Shown: positions 25,102-35,167 of the stretch, in pieces
Position numbering within the stretch: position 1 is the stretch's first letter
Layout of the letters: every line of letters starts with the position of its first letter
Origin: WHSW01 sp963821345
GTDB lineage: Bacteria; Actinomycetota; Thermoleophilia; Solirubrobacterales; 70-9
Reading direction: 5' to 3'
Assembly: GCA_963821345.1 (NCBI GenBank)
Contig: CAWGDM010000001.1
Location: forward strand, 930,001-994,000
DNA: 64,000 bases
The notes under the pieces: model-generated
What the model saw: the letters and a program-made list of their open reading frames with translations, nothing else
Databases searched by the model: none
What the model was told of the DNA's origin: nothing
Made by a program: the position numbers and the translations under genes

Positions 25102-26003
25102 GCGCACCGCGCCGCAGGCTCGCCTGGCTGTGGGCGCTTGCCGTGGGGGCCGCCGCCGGCCTGGCGCTCACCTACCTGCTCTTCGTCCGCACCTACCACG
25201 GCCAGAGGCTCGACCAGGGTGCATTCGATGGCCGCGCGCTGGCCGACGGGCGAGCGCGGATCGCCGCCGACCACCTGCTGACCACGATCAGCGTCGCCAC
25301 CCTGGCGCTGGCGATCGTCGTCCTCTTCGCGCAGGCCGTCGTTCGCCGCCGGATCGCGCTCGCGGTGGTCGCCGCGGCGGTGATCGTCGCCTCGGTGCTG
25401 ACCACCGAGGTGCTCAAGCACTACCTGCTCGAGCGCCCCGACCTGCTGCGCCGGTCGCTGTACCAGAACAGCTTCCCGAGCGGGCACGCGACGATCGCCT
25501 TCGCGGTCGGGGTGGCGGCGACCCTGGTGGTGCCGCCGCGGCTGCGGCGACCGACGGCGGCGCTCGCCGTCCTCTACGCGGCGGCGGTCGGGGTCGCGGT
25601 GGTCGCCACGGGCTGGCACCGGCCCAGCGATGTGGTCGGCGCCTTTCTGGTGGTCACCTGTTGGACGGCGATCGTGGTCGCGGTCGCCGCGCTCGCCGAC
25701 GACGACGCGTTCCTGCGGACCGACGAGGCCTGGCCACGGGGCACCGCCGCCGCCCACTACGTCGCGATCGGCGTCGGGTTGCCGATCGCCGGCTTCATCG
25801 TCGCGATCGCGATCGCCTTCGCCCGGGAGGCCGGCGCGGTCGGATGGACGCTGGTCGACGGAGCGTTCGTCCTCGCCTGCGCCTGCCTGGTCGGGCTCGC
25901 CTCGATGCTGATGGCGGCGTTGCTGGCCACGCTTCGCACGGCGCTGCCGGGGGCTAACGTGAGCGGCCCATCGATGACGACAGGAGGTAGCGATGTCGGT
26001 TGA
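25098..26003 (+). CDS. PAP2-family (phosphatidic acid phosphatase type 2) membrane protein
   Basis: The frame gives 301 residues from CTG 25098, or 286 from GTG 25143. The PAP2 signature is split over KHYLLERPDLLRR, SFPSGHATIAFAVG and ATGWHRPSDVVGAF, holding the catalytic histidines; six to seven membrane spans surround it. Such enzymes dephosphorylate undecaprenyl-pyrophosphate or phosphatidate. CTG 25098 overlaps the galT stop as CTGA and adds SAPRRRLAWLWALAVG, which completes the first membrane span and gives it a basic start. From GTG 25143 this span would be cut to about 13 residues. Its 3' end overlaps the AIM24 gene by 11 bases and contains that gene's AGGAGG sequence. Confidence 0.8.
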   Translation: MSAPRRRLAWLWALAVGAAAGLALTYLLFVRTYHGQRLDQGAFDGRALADGRARIAADHLLTTISVATLALAIVVLFAQAVVRRRIALAVVAAAVIVASVLTTEVLKHYLLERPDLLRRSLYQNSFPSGHATIAFAVGVAATLVVPPRLRRPTAALAVLYAAAVGVAVVATGWHRPSDVVGAFLVVTCWTAIVVAVAALADDDAFLRTDEAWPRGTAAAHYVAIGVGLPIAGFIVAIAIAFAREAGAVGWTLVDGAFVLACACLVGLASMLMAALLATLRTALPGANVSGPSMTTGGSDVG

Positions 26004-26712
26004 GCAGACGCTGGCGCAGTTCAAGGAGACCGAGGGCGGCGAGGCGTTCCGGCTGCAGAACTCGAAGCTGCTCAAGGTCGAGCTCGCCGACGAGGAGATC
26101 CAGACCAAGCTCGGTTCGATGGTCGCCTATCAGGGCGACGTTCGCTTCGAGCACGCCGGCTCGGGCGGGCTGGGGCGGATGCTGAAGAAGGCGGTCACCA
26201 ACGAGGGCACCCAGCTGATGAAGGTGACCGGGACCGGCGAGGTCTTCCTCGCCGACACCGCCCAGGAGATCCAGCTGCTGAAGCTCGACGGCGAGAAGAT
26301 CACCGTCAACGGCCCCCACGTGCTCGCCTTCGAGTCCGGCATCGACTGGGACATCAAGAAGGTCGAGGGGGTATCGGGCGCGCTCTCGGGCGGCCTCTAC
26401 AACATGGAGCTCTCTGGCTCGGGGATGGTGGCGCTGGTCACCGACGGCCCGCCGGTGATGCTCGAGATCACAGGCGGCCCGACCTACGCCGACCCGCAGG
26501 CGGCGATCACCTGGTCGGAGGGCGTCTCGAGCTCGGTGAAGACCGACGTCAACCTGAAGACGTTCATCGGCAAGGGCTCGGGCGAGTCGATCCAGCTCTC
26601 GTTCTCGGGCCAGGGCTGGCTGCTGATCCAGCCCTCCGAGGGCAGGGTCGCGCCGGCCGGCGGCAGCGGCGGCGCCGCGGGCGCGCTCGGCAACCTGCTC
26701 GGAGGCAACTGA
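25993..26712 (+). CDS. AIM24 family protein
   Basis: The 239-residue protein belongs to the AIM24/TRAP-like beta-sandwich family: EAFRLQNSKLLKVELADEE, KLGSMVAYQGDVRFEH, GEVFLADTAQEIQLLKLDGE, VLAFESGIDWDIKKV and a Gly/Ala-rich tail GGSGGAAGALGNLLGG. Several family members are paired with stress or membrane genes, but no activity is known. The ATG start with ACAGGAGG upstream overlaps the PAP2 gene's end. Similar tails in paralogues suggest a flexible or membrane-touching end. Confidence 0.85.
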   Translation: MSVEQTLAQFKETEGGEAFRLQNSKLLKVELADEEIQTKLGSMVAYQGDVRFEHAGSGGLGRMLKKAVTNEGTQLMKVTGTGEVFLADTAQEIQLLKLDGEKITVNGPHVLAFESGIDWDIKKVEGVSGALSGGLYNMELSGSGMVALVTDGPPVMLEITGGPTYADPQAAITWSEGVSSSVKTDVNLKTFIGKGSGESIQLSFSGQGWLLIQPSEGRVAPAGGSGGAAGALGNLLGGN

Positions 26713-26744
26713 GCGGGCTCGGCTCCCCGCTACGCTGCCCCGCC

Positions 26745-27443
26745 ATGCCGCCGACTCGTCGCCCCTTCTCGCGGTTCATCGCCGACGCCTCGCAGGAGAC
26801 GGCGCCCTACGGGCGCTGGGAGGAGCGCCTGCGCGCCGAGTTCGTCGAGGCGTGCGAGCCGCTGGCGGCCGAGGCCGGCTCGGGGCTCGACCCCGAGACC
26901 GTGCGCTGGTTTCCCGACCGCAGCTGGGGCGGGCGCGTCTACGTCCCCGCGTCGGGCCGCGCGGCCGAGGCGATCACCGGCGAGGACGGCGAGGCGGTGC
27001 TGGCCGAGTTCTACGGCTGGGTCTCCTACGTCCCCTCCGGCGAGGACGGCGAGCCTGCCGAGCTGCGCTCGACGGCCGATTTCACCGACGTCACCGCCGA
27101 GGACAACCCCGATTGGCAGATCGACATCAACGACGACGTGGTCGGCAGCTGGCGTACCGACGGCGGGCGAGGCGGCGACGTCACCCTGATCTGGGGACTG
27201 CCGCTGGTCCGCGGCGCGGTCGCGGCGACGGCCGAGCTCGAGGGCGAGACGCTCGACCAGGCGCCGGTCACCGACGGGCGCTTCACCCTGGTCGCGGTCG
27301 ACGCGGTGCACGGCTTCGGCGACGACCTCTACCTCGAGGTCAAGCTCTGGAACCGCTCGGTTCGCGAGCTCGCCTCGGAGAGCCTGTACGCGGACGCCGA
27401 CGATGACGACGACGCCGGCGAGGAGGACGAGGAACCGCGGTGA
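26745..27443 (+). CDS. Conserved hypothetical protein with acidic tail
   Basis: I do not recognise the 232-residue protein. It is soluble, acidic and has no signal peptide. It starts with a helical stretch (WEERLRAEFVEACEPLAAEA) and continues as a probable beta-rich domain with SWGGRVYVPASGR, EFYGWVSYVP and FTDVTAEDNPDWQIDINDD. The end, ADADDDDDAGEEDEEPR, is highly acidic. Strong GC3 bias and an ATG with TACGCT 8 bases upstream support a real, probably leaderless gene. The stop overlaps the GTG of the capA-like gene by 4 bases, so the two are probably translated together. Confidence 0.7.
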   Translation: MPPTRRPFSRFIADASQETAPYGRWEERLRAEFVEACEPLAAEAGSGLDPETVRWFPDRSWGGRVYVPASGRAAEAITGEDGEAVLAEFYGWVSYVPSGEDGEPAELRSTADFTDVTAEDNPDWQIDINDDVVGSWRTDGGRGGDVTLIWGLPLVRGAVAATAELEGETLDQAPVTDGRFTLVAVDAVHGFGDDLYLEVKLWNRSVRELASESLYADADDDDDAGEEDEEPR

Positions 27444-28632
27444 CCCGGTGGCTGGCCGCAGCGTTCGCGATCGTCTGTGTCCTCGGCTCGGCGATCGCCG
27501 TCTGGCTGGTGGTCGTCAACGGCGAGGGCTCGGCGGCGGCGGCCGCAACACCGCCCAGGCGTCGACCGGCTCGCCGCCCACCGGCGGCGGGGGAGGTGAC
27601 AAGCACGCCGGCGGGGGCAGCGGTGCCGTCCACTTCACCGTCTCGGCCAGCGGCGACCTGCTGATGCACCAGCCGCTGCTCGACCGCGCCCGGGCCAACG
27701 CCGGCGGCAGCGGCTACGACTTCACCCCCTTCTTCCACCAGATCGCGCCCTGGATCGAGGACGTCGATCTCGGCATCTGCCACATGGAGACGGCGATGGG
27801 GCCGGGGCCGATCACCACCTATCCGATCTTCAACACGCCGAGTGACCTGGCGAAGTCGATCCACCGCAGCGGCTGGGACCTCTGCGACCACGCCTCCAAC
27901 CACTCGCTCGACGGCGGCCAGGCCGGGATCGACGGGACGGTGAAGGCGTTCAAGCGCGCCGGGGTGGAGCAGACCGGCTCCTTCTCCTCGGAGAAGATGA
28001 GCCACAGGCCGACGATCGTCGACGTCGACGGGATCAAGATCGGCTTCGTCGCCTACACCGACGCGACCAACGGCTTCACCCCGCCGCACTCCTGGTCGCT
28101 GAACTACTACCCGGCGGCCGACCCGAAGGCGGGCGCGAAGCAGATCATCCACGACGCCCGCGATGCCCGCGACGCGGGCGCCGACGCCGTGATCGCGCAG
28201 CTCGCCTGGGGCGACGAGAACTCGCAGACGCCGAACAGCTCGCAGATCGCGGTAGCGAAGAAGCTGACCGACTCGAAGGTGATCTCGGTGGTCGTCGCCA
28301 ACGGCCCGCACGTGGTCCAGCCGATCGAGCGCGTCAACGGCAAGTTCGTCGTCTTCAGCGAGGGCAACCTGGTCTCAAATCAGGGAGAATCGACCGGGCT
28401 GCCGGCCGCAACCCAGGACGGCTACATCGCCGTGCTGCACTTCAAGGCGCTCGACGGCAAGGTGACGGTGCGCCGGGTTAGCTACGTGCCGACCTGGGTC
28501 CGACTGGGCGACTACGTCGTCCTGCCGGCGAAGGCGTCGGCGGACCCGGGCAACGCCGGCGAGTTGCGCCAGTCCTACCGGCGCACCATCAGGGTGGTCG
28601 GCAAGGGCAAGGGCTTCGGGCCCGAGTTTTAA
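27440..28632 (+). pseudogene. CapA family secreted metallophosphoesterase-like protein (poly-gamma-glutamate synthesis type), frameshifted
   Basis: The N-terminal signal anchor (MTRWLAAAFAIVCVLGSAIA, from GTG 27440) and the CapA domain are in different frames. The domain frame reads FTVSASGDLLMHQPLL, DVDLGICHMETAMGP, CDHASNHSLDGGQAGIDGT, YTDATNGFTPP and VVVANGPHVVQPIERVNGK, the metallophosphatase-like motifs of CapA/PgsA. The frames meet in a GCG/GGC run around 27531-27551, within a Gly-rich linker. One missing G would join them as GEGSGGGGRNTAQAS. A 398-codon gene results, normal for the family. Because the break is in a low-complexity GC run and the rest is intact, a sequencing error or a recent slip is likelier than old decay. 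It overlaps the preceding gene by 4 bases. Confidence 0.78.
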
Positions 28633-28650
28633 GGCCGAGCGCTTGCGCGA

Positions 28651-28656
28651 GATACT
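28651..28656 (+). promoter_or_regulatory. -10 element of the second NTF2-like gene
   Basis: GATACT lies 9 bases before ATG 28666, in the sequence CGAGATACTC that also precedes the paralogue at 17730. No Shine-Dalgarno sequence is seen. Confidence 0.5.
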
Positions 28657-28665
28657 CCGTCGACG

Positions 28666-29067
28666 ATGTCGCAGGAGAACGTGGAGATCGTGCGCCGGGG
28701 CTATGAGCACTTCGCCGCCACCGGTGAGCTGCTCGCCGATCTCACCGATCCCGACTTCGTCTGGGACATGTCGACGTTCCGGGGCTGGCCCGAGCGCCAG
28801 ACCTACCCCGGCACCGAGGGCGCAAGGGAATTTCTCACCGAATGGACCGACGCCTGGGAGGACTGGGAGCTCGAGGTCGAGGGCTACGTCGACGGCGGCG
28901 AACGGGTCGTCGTCATCCTTCGCCAGCAGGGGCGAGCGAAGGCCACCGGCGCCCCGGTGGTCATGCATTTCGGCCAGGTGTGGACGATCCGGGGCGGCCG
29001 GCAGTTTCGGATGCAGATGTATGCGAGCCCGGAGGAAGCCCTCGAAGCCGCGGGGCTGTCGAAGTAG
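28666..29067 (+). CDS. NTF2/SnoaL-like family protein (MSQENVEIVR group)
   Basis: This 133-residue relative of the protein at 17730 shares the start MSQENVEIVRRGYEHFAATG. It continues with LTDPDFVWDMSTFRGWPERQ, the helix REFLTEWTDAWEDW, and strands GERVVVILRQQGRAKATG, VVMHFGQVWTIRGGR and FRMQMYASPEEALEAAGL. The fold is an NTF2-like cone; ligand and reaction are unknown. It shares the upstream CGAGATACTC element with its paralogue, so both may answer to the same sigma factor. It lies 90 bases before hutH but that gene seems to have its own promoter. Confidence 0.87.
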   Translation: MSQENVEIVRRGYEHFAATGELLADLTDPDFVWDMSTFRGWPERQTYPGTEGAREFLTEWTDAWEDWELEVEGYVDGGERVVVILRQQGRAKATGAPVVMHFGQVWTIRGGRQFRMQMYASPEEALEAAGLSK

Positions 29068-29141
29068 CACCAGGACGAGACCTTCGAACCGCGTGATGCC
29101 TTGAACGCTCGGCCCGCCGAGAGCCTCGCGGCGGGCCTGGA

Positions 29142-29147
29142 TATGCT
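29142..29147 (+). promoter_or_regulatory. -10 element of the hut operon
   Basis: TATGCT lies 10 bases before GTG 29158, the preferred hutH start. No regulator-type palindrome was found next to it. Confidence 0.4.
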
Positions 29148-29157
29148 CGCCGCGGGA

Positions 29158-30708
29158 GTGAATTTGACGCAGCTGGCGGCGATCGAGCTAGGGCCTCAGG
29201 GAACGACGGCCGAGTCCGTGATCGCGGTCGCGCGCCAGGGGGCGAGCGCCGGTCTCTCCGACGCCGCCCGCGAGGAGATGGAGCGCACGGCGGCCGTGGT
29301 CGAGCGGCTCGCGGCCTCCGACGAGCCCGCCTACGGGATCTCGACCGGGTTTGGCTCGCTGGCGCAGACATCGATCGGTGCGGACCGCCGCGTCGACCTG
29401 CAGCGGGCGCTGATCCGCTCGCACGCGGCCGGCATGGGGCCGCCGGTCGAGCGCGAGGTGGTCCGGGCGATGCTCTTCCTGCGCGCCCGTTCGCTGGCCA
29501 TGGGACGCTCGGGCGCCCGCCCGGCGCTCGCCGAGACGATGCTGGCGATGCTCGATGCCGGGATCGACCCGGTCGTCCCCGAGCACGGCTCGTTAGGCGC
29601 CAGCGGCGATCTGGCGCCGCTCGCCCACTGCGCCCTGGCGATGCTCGGCGAGGGCGAGGCGCTCGGTCCGGACGACCAACCGGTGGCGGCCGGACCGGCG
29701 CTCGAGGCCGCCGGGATCGAGCCGCCGGTGCTGGGCCCGAAGGAGGGACTGGCGCTGATCAACGGCACCGACGGGATCCTCGGGATGCTGGTCCTGGCGC
29801 TTGCCGACCTCGCCGCGCTGCTGCGGCTGGCCGACCTCGCCGCAGCGGCCAGTACCGAGGCGTTGCTGGGGACCGACCGCGCCTTCGCCGCGGACCTGGT
29901 CGCCCTGCGCCCACAGCCGGGGCAGGCGGTGAGCGCGGCCAACCTGCGGCGGCTGCTGGAGGGCTCGGCGATCGTCGCCAGCCACCGCACCGACGACCCC
30001 CGGGTGCAGGACGCCTACTCGATCCGCTGCACGCCTCAGGTCCACGGCGCGGCCCGCGACACCGTCGCCCACTGCGCCGCGGTCGCCGCCGCCGAGCTGG
30101 TCTCGGCGATCGACAACCCGATGGTGCTTCCCGACGGCCGGGTCGAGTCGTGCGGCAACTTCCATGGAGCGCCGGTGGCGCTCGCCTGCGATTTCCTCGC
30201 GATCGCCACCGCCGAGGTCGGGGCGATCGCCGAGCGGCGCACCGACCGCCTGCTCGACGCGTCGCGCTCGCACGGCCTACCGCCGTTTCTCGCCCCCGAC
30301 GCGGGCGTCGACTCGGGGCTGATGATCGCCCAGTACACCCAAGCGGCGATGGTCGCCGAGAACCGGAGACTGGCCGCTCCCGCGGCGGTCGACTCGCTGC
30401 CGACATCGGCGATGCAGGAGGACCACGTCTCGATGGGCTGGGGGGCGGCGCGCAAGCTGCGTGGCGTGGTCGCCAACCTGCGCCGCATCCTCGCGGTCGA
30501 ACTGACCTGCGCGGCGCGGGGCCTGGAGCTGCGCGCGCCGCTCGCCCCGGCGGCGGGGACCGCGGCGGCGCTCGCTGCGATCCGCGAGGTGGTCGCTGGG
30601 CCTGGGCCGGACCGCTGGCTGGCCCCGGAGCTGGCCGCGGTCGAGGGGCTGCTCGGCTCGGGGACGCTGCTGACTGCGGTCGAGGGCGCGATCGGGAGCC
30701 TCGAATGA
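29158..30708 (+). CDS. hutH: Histidine ammonia-lyase
   Basis: HutH removes ammonia from L-histidine to give trans-urocanate, the first step of histidine catabolism. The MIO-forming triad is in GSLGASGDLAPLAH (Ala148-Ser149-Gly150). Other marks are YGISTGFGSLA with the catalytic Tyr, LINGTDG, QDAYSIRCTPQVHGA and SAMQEDHVSMG. GTG 29158 (reading NLTQLAAIELGP) gives 516 residues, the usual length, and has TATGCT 10 bases upstream. An in-frame TTG at 29101 would add 19 residues without family support. The stop overlaps the next gene by 4 bases (ATGA), opening a tightly coupled operon that runs to hutI. Confidence 0.92.
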   Translation: MNLTQLAAIELGPQGTTAESVIAVARQGASAGLSDAAREEMERTAAVVERLAASDEPAYGISTGFGSLAQTSIGADRRVDLQRALIRSHAAGMGPPVEREVVRAMLFLRARSLAMGRSGARPALAETMLAMLDAGIDPVVPEHGSLGASGDLAPLAHCALAMLGEGEALGPDDQPVAAGPALEAAGIEPPVLGPKEGLALINGTDGILGMLVLALADLAALLRLADLAAAASTEALLGTDRAFAADLVALRPQPGQAVSAANLRRLLEGSAIVASHRTDDPRVQDAYSIRCTPQVHGAARDTVAHCAAVAAAELVSAIDNPMVLPDGRVESCGNFHGAPVALACDFLAIATAEVGAIAERRTDRLLDASRSHGLPPFLAPDAGVDSGLMIAQYTQAAMVAENRRLAAPAAVDSLPTSAMQEDHVSMGWGAARKLRGVVANLRRILAVELTCAARGLELRAPLAPAAGTAAALAAIREVVAGPGPDRWLAPELAAVEGLLGSGTLLTAVEGAIGSLE

Positions 30709-31507
30709 CGGTGGACGGCGACATCACGCAGGCGTTTGCCCGCGACGGCGCGGTCCCGATCCGCGGCCTGCTGTCGGCCGAGCAGGTCGAGACCCTGCGG
30801 CGCGGGATCGAGCGCAATCGCGCCGAGCCCGGCCCGCTGGCGCAGGGCCATGGCGCCGACCGGAGCTTCTTCGAGGACTTCTGCAACTGGGAGCGGATCG
30901 GCGAGTACGACGAGGTGATTCGCGACGCGGAGCTGGGCCGGATCGGCGCGGAGCTGATGGGCAGCGGGACCGCGCGGCTGTTTCACGATCACGTTCTGGT
31001 CAAGGAGGCGGGCAGCACCGAGCCGAGTCCCTGGCACCAGGATCAGCCCTATTACTGCGTCGACGGTCGCCAGAACGTCTCCTTCTGGATTCCGGTTGAC
31101 CCGGTCGCGCGCGAGAACACGCTCGAGTTCGTCGCGGGCTCGCACGCCCCGGGCACCTGGTACATGCCGCGAACGTTCATCTCGCAGACGGCGCTCGTCT
31201 TCGGCGAGGGCGAGCTCGAGGACGTGCCCGACGTCGAGGCCGACCGCTCCGCCCACGAGATCCTCGGCTGGGAGCTCGAGCCCGGCGACGCGGTCGCCTT
31301 TCACATGCTCACCCTGCATCAGGCCGGCGGCTCGCCGACCCTGCGGCGGGCCTTCTCGGTCCGGTTGCTCGGCGACGACGCGACCTACGCTCCCCGGCCG
31401 CATCCGACCAGCCCGCCGTTTCCGGGCCTCGACGCCGAGATCGCCGAGGGCGACCCGTTCGACTCACCGCGGTTCCCCGTCCTGTACGCGGCCGACGGAC
31501 CGCTGGC

Positions 31508-31511
<4 letters not shown>
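30705..31511 (+). CDS. Phytanoyl-CoA dioxygenase (PhyH) family Fe(II)/2-oxoglutarate oxygenase in the hut operon
   Basis: The 268-residue protein has a double-stranded beta-helix oxygenase core. Fe ligands are in WHQDQPYY (His111, Asp113) and LTLHQAGG (His205), with a 2-oxoglutarate-binding Arg just after (RRAFSVRLLGDD). FHDHVLVKEAG and FWIPVDPVARENTLEFVAGSH are PhyH hallmarks. It therefore should hydroxylate a small molecule using O2 and 2-oxoglutarate. It overlaps hutH by 4 bases and hutU by 4 bases, so it must be translated with them, and a substrate related to histidine or urocanate is inferred. I know of no standard hut pathway step for this family. ATG 30705 is chosen over an earlier in-frame start because of the ATGA overlap. 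Confidence 0.88.
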
Positions 31512-33199
<1,688 letters not shown>

Positions 33200-33211
33200 G
33201 GCGCCTTATTC

Positions 33212-33787
33212 GTGACCGTCCGCCCGATCCTGATGCTCGGCCATCCGACTCTGCGCGAGCCTGCCCGCGAGCTGAGCCTCCAGGAGCTCGCCTCGCCCCC
33301 TATTCAAGAGCTGATCGACGACCTGATCGAGACCAAGCGGGCCGCCAACGGCGCCGGCCTGGCCGCGCCCCAGGTCGGCGAGTCGGTGCGAATCGCGATC
33401 GCCGAGGTGGAGGCCGACAACCCGCGCTACCCCTACAAACCGCCGATCCCGCTGACCGTGTTCGTGAACCCGGTGATCGAGCCGCTCGACGACGAGCTGG
33501 TGGCGATCAACGAGGGCTGCCTGTCGATCCCCGACCTGCGCGGCGAGCTCGACCGCCACGTCAACGTCCGTGTGCGCTACCTCGACCGCGACGGGGTCGA
33601 GCACGACGAGGTCAAGCGCGGGCTCACCGCGGGGACGTTCCAGCACGAGGTGGACCATCTGGACGGGATCCTGTTCGTCGACCGCGCCGATCCGGCGAGC
33701 TTGAGCACCTGGGAGCAGTTCGAGCGCTTCCACCGCGACGCCTTCGTCGAGCGGATCACCAAGTTCGTGGGCAGGGTGGGGTCGTGA
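33212..33787 (+). CDS. Peptide deformylase-family metallo-deformylase within the hut operon
   Basis: The 191-residue protein has all three peptide-deformylase motifs intact: GAGLAAPQ (47-54), EGCLS (101-105) and HEVDH (145-149), whose Cys103, His145 and His149 bind the metal and Glu146 acts as base. Classical Def removes formate from N-formyl-methionine on new proteins. Here it lies between hutU and hutF, and its stop overlaps hutF by 4 bases (GTGA). HutF releases N-formyl-L-glutamate, which HutG normally deformylates, and no hutG is present. I infer that this enzyme may be the N-formylglutamate deformylase. The alternative is an ordinary def placed by chance; family membership itself is certain. 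The start is GTG 33212, directly after repeat copy C. Confidence 0.9.
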   Translation: MTVRPILMLGHPTLREPARELSLQELASPPIQELIDDLIETKRAANGAGLAAPQVGESVRIAIAEVEADNPRYPYKPPIPLTVFVNPVIEPLDDELVAINEGCLSIPDLRGELDRHVNVRVRYLDRDGVEHDEVKRGLTAGTFQHEVDHLDGILFVDRADPASLSTWEQFERFHRDAFVERITKFVGRVGS

Positions 33788-35115
33788 TCACGTATTGGTG
33801 CGAGCTCGCCTGGCTCGGCAACGACGCTGCCGAGGCCGGCGTGGTGGTTGACGTCGACGGCGCGCGGATCGCCTCGGTCGAGGCCGGGGTGGCGGTGCCG
33901 CCCGCCGGGGCGACCCGCCTCGACGGGCTGACCCTGCCCGGGTTCGCCAACGGCCACTCGCACGCGTTTCACCGGGCGCTGCGGGCGAACGCCGAGCGCC
34001 GCGGCGGGAGCTTCTGGACCTGGCGCGAGGACATGTACGAGGTCGCCGCGCGGCTCGACCCGCCGAGCTACTTCCGCCTCGCCCGGGCGGCGTTCGGCGA
34101 GATGGCGCTCGCCGGGATCACCGCGGTCGGCGAGTTCCACTACGTCCATCACGGCCCGGGTGGGACGCCGTACTCAGATCCGAACGAGCTCGGCCTGGCG
34201 ATGGTCGCCGCGGCGCGCGAGGCGGGGATCCGGATCACCCTGCTCGACGCGTGCTACCTGCACGGCGGCGTCGGCGAGCCGCTGAATCCGGTTCAGGAGC
34301 GGTTTAGCGACGGCACCGCCGCCGCCTGGGCCGAGCGCGTCGAGGCGCTCGCGGGCGACGAAGGAGCCCTGGTCGGCGCCGCGATCCACAGCGTCCGCGC
34401 CGTCGCGCCGCAGGAGTGCCGCGACGTCGCCGCCTGGGCGGCGTCCGGCGAGCGCCCGCTGCACGCACACGTCTCCGAGCAGCCAGCCGAAAACGACGCG
34501 TGTCGCGCCGCCTACGACGCCACCCCGACCGGGGTGCTCGCCGACGCGGGGGCGCTGTCGCAGCGCTTCACCGCCGTCCACGCCACCCACCTGGAGCCGA
34601 GCGACCTGACCGCGCTCGGCTCGGCGCGCTGCAGTTGCTGCCTGTGCCCGACGACCGAGCGCGACCTCGCCGACGGGATTGGCCCGGCCGCGGCGTTGGC
34701 CGACGCCGGCGCCTCGCTGGCGCTCGGCTCCGACTCGCACGCGGTGATCGACCCGTTCGAGGAGGCGCGGGCGCTGGAGCTCGACGAGCGCCTGGCCAGC
34801 GGCGAGCGCGGCCGCCACGACGCCGCCTCGTTGCTGCGCGCCGCCACGGTCGGCGGCCACCGCTCGCTGGGCTGGGACGACGCGGGCGAGATCGCCCCGG
34901 GCGCGTTCGCCGACCTGGTCACGGTCGGCCTCGACGGCGTCCGCCTGGCCGGGGTCGCGCAGGAGACGGCGCTCGAGGGTGCCGTGTTCGCGGCCACCGC
35001 CGCCGACGTGCGCCGGGTGATCTGCGGCGGGCGCGAGATCGTCCGCGACGGCGCCCACCTGGCCCTCGACGTCGCCACCGAGCTGCGTCAGTCGATCGCT
35101 ACGGTGCGGCCGTGA
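33784..35115 (+). CDS. hutF: Formimidoylglutamate deiminase
   Basis: HutF is an amidohydrolase that converts N-formimino-L-glutamate to N-formyl-L-glutamate plus ammonia. The 443-residue protein has the zinc motif NGHSHAFHRAL (His58, His60), the helix WTWREDMYEVAARLDPPSY, VGEFHYVHH, LHAHVSEQPAEN and the second-half Asp in LALGSDSHAVIDPFEE. HSHAFHRAL, WRE and SEQ mark HutF rather than guanine deaminase or SAH deaminase. GTG 33784 overlaps the deformylase stop. The presence of HutF means the five-step pathway ending in formate and glutamate, so a deformylase is required. Confidence 0.92.
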   Translation: MITYWCELAWLGNDAAEAGVVVDVDGARIASVEAGVAVPPAGATRLDGLTLPGFANGHSHAFHRALRANAERRGGSFWTWREDMYEVAARLDPPSYFRLARAAFGEMALAGITAVGEFHYVHHGPGGTPYSDPNELGLAMVAAAREAGIRITLLDACYLHGGVGEPLNPVQERFSDGTAAAWAERVEALAGDEGALVGAAIHSVRAVAPQECRDVAAWAASGERPLHAHVSEQPAENDACRAAYDATPTGVLADAGALSQRFTAVHATHLEPSDLTALGSARCSCCLCPTTERDLADGIGPAAALADAGASLALGSDSHAVIDPFEEARALELDERLASGERGRHDAASLLRAATVGGHRSLGWDDAGEIAPGAFADLVTVGLDGVRLAGVAQETALEGAVFAATAADVRRVICGGREIVRDGAHLALDVATELRQSIATVRP

Positions 35116-35165
35116 GGCGGAGTCCGACAGGACGGAGCCGAGGTGCGCCGCCGTCGAGGCGCCTG
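35113..35165 (+). repeat. Dispersed hairpin repeat, copy D (between hutF and hutI)
   Basis: It begins at the hutF stop and ends 2 bases before hutI. The first hairpin is enlarged by GTCC-gaca-GGAC (35122-35133) inside GGC...GCC. The main stem GCGCC (35145-35149), loop GCCGTCGA and stem GGCGC (35158-35162) are intact. Confidence 0.78.
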
Positions 35166-35167
35166 CC

